Of a DNA stretch of 64,000 nucleotides, positions 61,899 through 64,000 are shown one piece after another. Under the pieces are notes generated by a model. That model did not search any database. It saw only the letters and a list, made by a program, of their open reading frames with translations, and was not told where the DNA came from. Source of the stretch: CAYWKU01 sp964459325 (GTDB lineage Bacteria; RBG-13-61-14; CAYWKU01); NCBI GenBank assembly GCA_964459325.1, contig CAYWKU010000009.1, positions 1 through 64,000 on the forward strand, in the 5' to 3' direction. Each line of letters begins with the position of its first letter. The stretch's first letter is position 1. The position numbers were made by a program, and so were the translations under genes.

Positions 61899-62133
61899 TT
61901 TGCAGTCTCCTCACAAAAGTTTCCCGTTGCCCCAGCCTCGACATCTATACCTTAACTAAAGCCATCATAATTATGGAGTGGAAGTAACCTTATCATCTTT
62001 CTGGTATAGCGTCAACCCCCCTATTCAAAAAATAGTACCTGAATGTCCTATTTTCCATGTTATTGGAAACATTTTTTTTTCATCCTATTCCGGCCCATCA
62101 GCAAGCATTTAAGTACCGGTTTTCCCTTATCCC
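61899..62133. other. Intergenic region between cytochrome genes
   Basis: 235 bp, A+T-rich, holding the promoter of the tetrahaem gene. A CTATT ... AATAG pair near 62021-62035 is too weak to call. Nothing else seen. Confidence 0.35.
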
Positions 62134-64000
62134 TTATCTATACCCGAAAACCTCCGCCCAGATTATCAGTAAAATCAATATAATCCCGATAGATAGGGCC
62201 ACTCCCCCGAAGATTTTCATACCCCGCACCACCACCTCCGGCAGCGGCTCGGCCATGTTTTCCTTCAATTCTCCGGATTCCACAAGTTTTTTGTACCAGC
62301 GCGGCCTGTCTTCCTTCAACTCCTCCAGAGGCACCGTTCCCGAGAATATGATCGGGTCCATGGGGAACTTGTCCGGGCGGAAGTGGGTGTTGAAGAAATG
62401 CACGGTGAATATGAATCCCACCGCCAGGAGCGCTTCGTCCGAGTGGATGATGGTCGCCACGTTAATGAACCACCCCGGGAAAATGTGGGTGAAAAACTCG
62501 GGGAACCATAAAAACAGCCCGGTGAATCCGATTATGGCTATACCCCAGAATACGGCAAAGTAGTCGAACTTTTCCCAGTACGTCCATCGCCCGTATTCAG
62601 GCCTCGGCCCCAGCCCTATGAACCACTTGAAGGTGGCGATGAAATCTTTCACGTCGTCCTTGTTCGGCATCATGGACTCGGGATCGGTAAGATATTCTTT
62701 CCACGACTTGCCTTCGCGCTTTTTCGTTCGTAACATGTCCACCAGGTGAATGCCGAAAATGAAAAACATTAGCACCGCGCAAATCCGGTGGATGTACCCG
62801 GCGGACTCGTACCCGCCCAGAAGGTGCGACAGCCACCTGGCCCATTCCAGGTACGAAAACTTGAGCGTCATTCCCGTGAGCGCCAGGCCTATGAAGGCGA
62901 TTATCATGAAAATGTGCAGCCGCCGGTGCAGCGGTTTGAATCTACTGAACTGCCGCTCCTGCCCGGAAGCGGCCTTCTCCTCCAGCTTTTTGCGCCGACG
63001 CATGGCCTGGAACGAACGGGGCAGCCACAACACGGTATGCACGCCGAAGAAGGCGAAGGTGCCTATCAGGAGCGAAGTCATCAGCCAGAAGGTGTAAAAC
63101 AGTATGGGATATTTATCCCTGTCGTGATGGGTGGCGTGAGTGAGATAGCCGGCGAACCTCTGATGGGCGTCGGGATGGCATTTCGCGCACGTATCCACGA
63201 TGTTCTGCCGGGATACCATCGATTCGGGATTGTCGGTGGGCAGTATGTAATGTGCCCCGTGACAATCGTAGCACTTGGCCACCCCGGTAAAGCCCAGCTT
63301 GGACACCTTGCCGTGGTAAGTCTGGAAGTAGGTTTCCGTCACTTTTTCGTGGCACCGCCCGCACTGCCGGGTAATATCCAGCTTGAACCCCCTCATGTCG
63401 GTCCGGCTGATGGTATGTGACGAGTGGCAATCGTTGCACATGGGCAGGGACTCGTCGGTATCGGCGACTGCATCCGAATGAATGCTTTCCTTGAACTTGT
63501 TGTAAATTCCGCTGTGGCACTGGGCGCAGGTTTCGTCCACGTTTTCGGAGTGCACGCTCGATTCGGGGTTATCGGCGGGCAGGACGTGATGGGCGGTGTG
63601 GCAGTCGGCGCATGTGGCGGTGACCACCAGCCCGCTTTCCAGCAGCCCCTTGCCGTGGATGCTCATGACGTAGCTCTTGACTATATCCTTCTGGTCTCCC
63701 TTGTACCTTTTGGCCGCCGGCTTCCCTTCCCGGTGGCATTTGCTGCACAGCTCCGGGACATTTCGTGGATAAATGGGGGAATCGGGATTCTTTTTGGCCA
63801 TGACCTCGTGCGTGCCGTGGCAGTCTTCACACGCGGGCGCGTTCGGGTCGCCCCTGTTATAAAGTTTTCCGTGCATCGAGGTGTTGTAAGTCTCCACCAC
63901 TTCCGCGTGGCAGATGGAGCAGTCCACCTTTTCGGGGGTGGTGTAGCAGGGGCGCTCGTGCTCGATACTCAAGTCGGTATGGCACTTGGCGCAGGCCACG
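62134..64000 (-). CDS. CbcL-like multihaem cytochrome c / cytochrome b561 fusion (partial)
   Basis: The frame is open at the window edge; 621 residues visible. The N-terminal part carries ten CxxCH sites in near-repeats (such as GHGAHYILPTDNPES-type and VMSIHGKGLLESG). The C-terminal half is a cytochrome b561-like domain with spans near 300-325, 355-375, 395-415, 475-495, 510-535 and 595-617; His residues in HRRLHIFMI, GYIHRICAVLMFF and IIHSDEALLA are likely haem b ligands. It should oxidise quinol and pass electrons to periplasmic haems, as CbcL does in Geobacter. The true start lies outside the window. Confidence 0.9.
   Translation of the reverse strand, partial: VACAKCHTDLSIEHERPCYTTPEKVDCSICHAEVVETYNTSMHGKLYNRGDPNAPACEDCHGTHEVMAKKNPDSPIYPRNVPELCSKCHREGKPAAKRYKGDQKDIVKSYVMSIHGKGLLESGLVVTATCADCHTAHHVLPADNPESSVHSENVDETCAQCHSGIYNKFKESIHSDAVADTDESLPMCNDCHSSHTISRTDMRGFKLDITRQCGRCHEKVTETYFQTYHGKVSKLGFTGVAKCYDCHGAHYILPTDNPESMVSRQNIVDTCAKCHPDAHQRFAGYLTHATHHDRDKYPILFYTFWLMTSLLIGTFAFFGVHTVLWLPRSFQAMRRRKKLEEKAASGQERQFSRFKPLHRRLHIFMIIAFIGLALTGMTLKFSYLEWARWLSHLLGGYESAGYIHRICAVLMFFIFGIHLVDMLRTKKREGKSWKEYLTDPESMMPNKDDVKDFIATFKWFIGLGPRPEYGRWTYWEKFDYFAVFWGIAIIGFTGLFLWFPEFFTHIFPGWFINVATIIHSDEALLAVGFIFTVHFFNTHFRPDKFPMDPIIFSGTVPLEELKEDRPRWYKKLVESGELKENMAEPLPEVVVRGMKIFGGVALSIGIILILLIIWAEVFGYR

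Overview
The window comes from a diderm, anaerobic, respiring bacterium. Evidence: outer-membrane barrels, lipoproteins, four large multihaem cytochromes c, siroheme sulfite-reductase-like proteins, a quinol-type NO reductase, hemerythrin and flavodiiron proteins. Base composition looks G+C-rich except in two acquired blocks. The TIGR03545/TIGR03546 pair, the lipoyl-like response regulator and the haem-rich electron-transfer genes fit Deltaproteobacteria-like or related uncultured lineages. I cannot assign a phylum from sequence alone.

Layout. 1-7.9 kb is chromosomal housekeeping: an odd iron-ADH chimera at the edge, a membrane-protein pair, a two-component system, a quinone-oxidoreductase-like dehydrogenase and the GTPase EngB, plus one MITE-like palindromic repeat. 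8.0-24.6 kb is a 16.4-kb integrative element in the 3' half of tRNA-Pro(GGG). Its left junction keeps the whole tRNA and its right junction a partial copy. The integrase gene reads through the tRNA on the opposite strand. Cargo: excisionase-like protein, orphan DNA methyltransferase, RecB/Cas4-like nuclease, HTH-nucleotidyltransferase/HEPN pair, a defence-type operon (Eco57I-like methyltransferase, two small proteins, PLD-nuclease/SNF2 helicase), Rad52-type annealing protein, ArdC-like antirestriction protein, small zinc-finger proteins, an HTH replication-type protein and a ribbon-helix-helix protein. No relaxase or conjugation gene is visible. 24.6-26.3 kb is an A+T-rich scar beyond the right junction: a membrane protein, a predicted PD-(D/E)XK nuclease and the C-terminal stump of a second integrase.

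26.4-34.1 kb is a hexuronate catabolic locus: TRAP transporter, DUF4861 protein, KduI, KduD, KDG kinase and KDPG aldolase, leading to pyruvate and glyceraldehyde-3-phosphate. 34.1-37.2 kb holds a second MITE-like element, a tiny possible membrane protein and a chemoreceptor.

37.2-49.3 kb is a sulfur and stress region. LarE, hemerythrin and ferredoxin are followed by a broken Rrf2 regulator and a cysteine-synthesis cluster. That cluster encodes CysK, a TusA-like protein, a MoaD/ThiS-like carrier with a C-terminal tail beyond Gly-Gly, an E1-like activating enzyme, a JAMM protease and a siroheme reductase-like protein. Two intact Rrf2 Fe-S regulators follow, near a second siroheme-type protein, a flavodiiron protein, a YHS lipoprotein, a ferredoxin protein and an HD protein. 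Three promoters here share an AGTAC element directly after the -10 box, suggesting a common Rrf2-controlled regulon.

49.3-64 kb is respiratory: a porin, a HAO-like octahaem cytochrome, qNOR, tRNA-Arg(TCG), a 12-haem NapC/NirT-type cytochrome, an outer-membrane conduit (two 13-haem proteins plus a beta-barrel), a tetrahaem cytochrome c554-like protein and a CbcL-like cytochrome b/multihaem fusion cut by the window edge. Together these could carry quinol electrons across the periplasm to nitrogen oxides or to extracellular acceptors.
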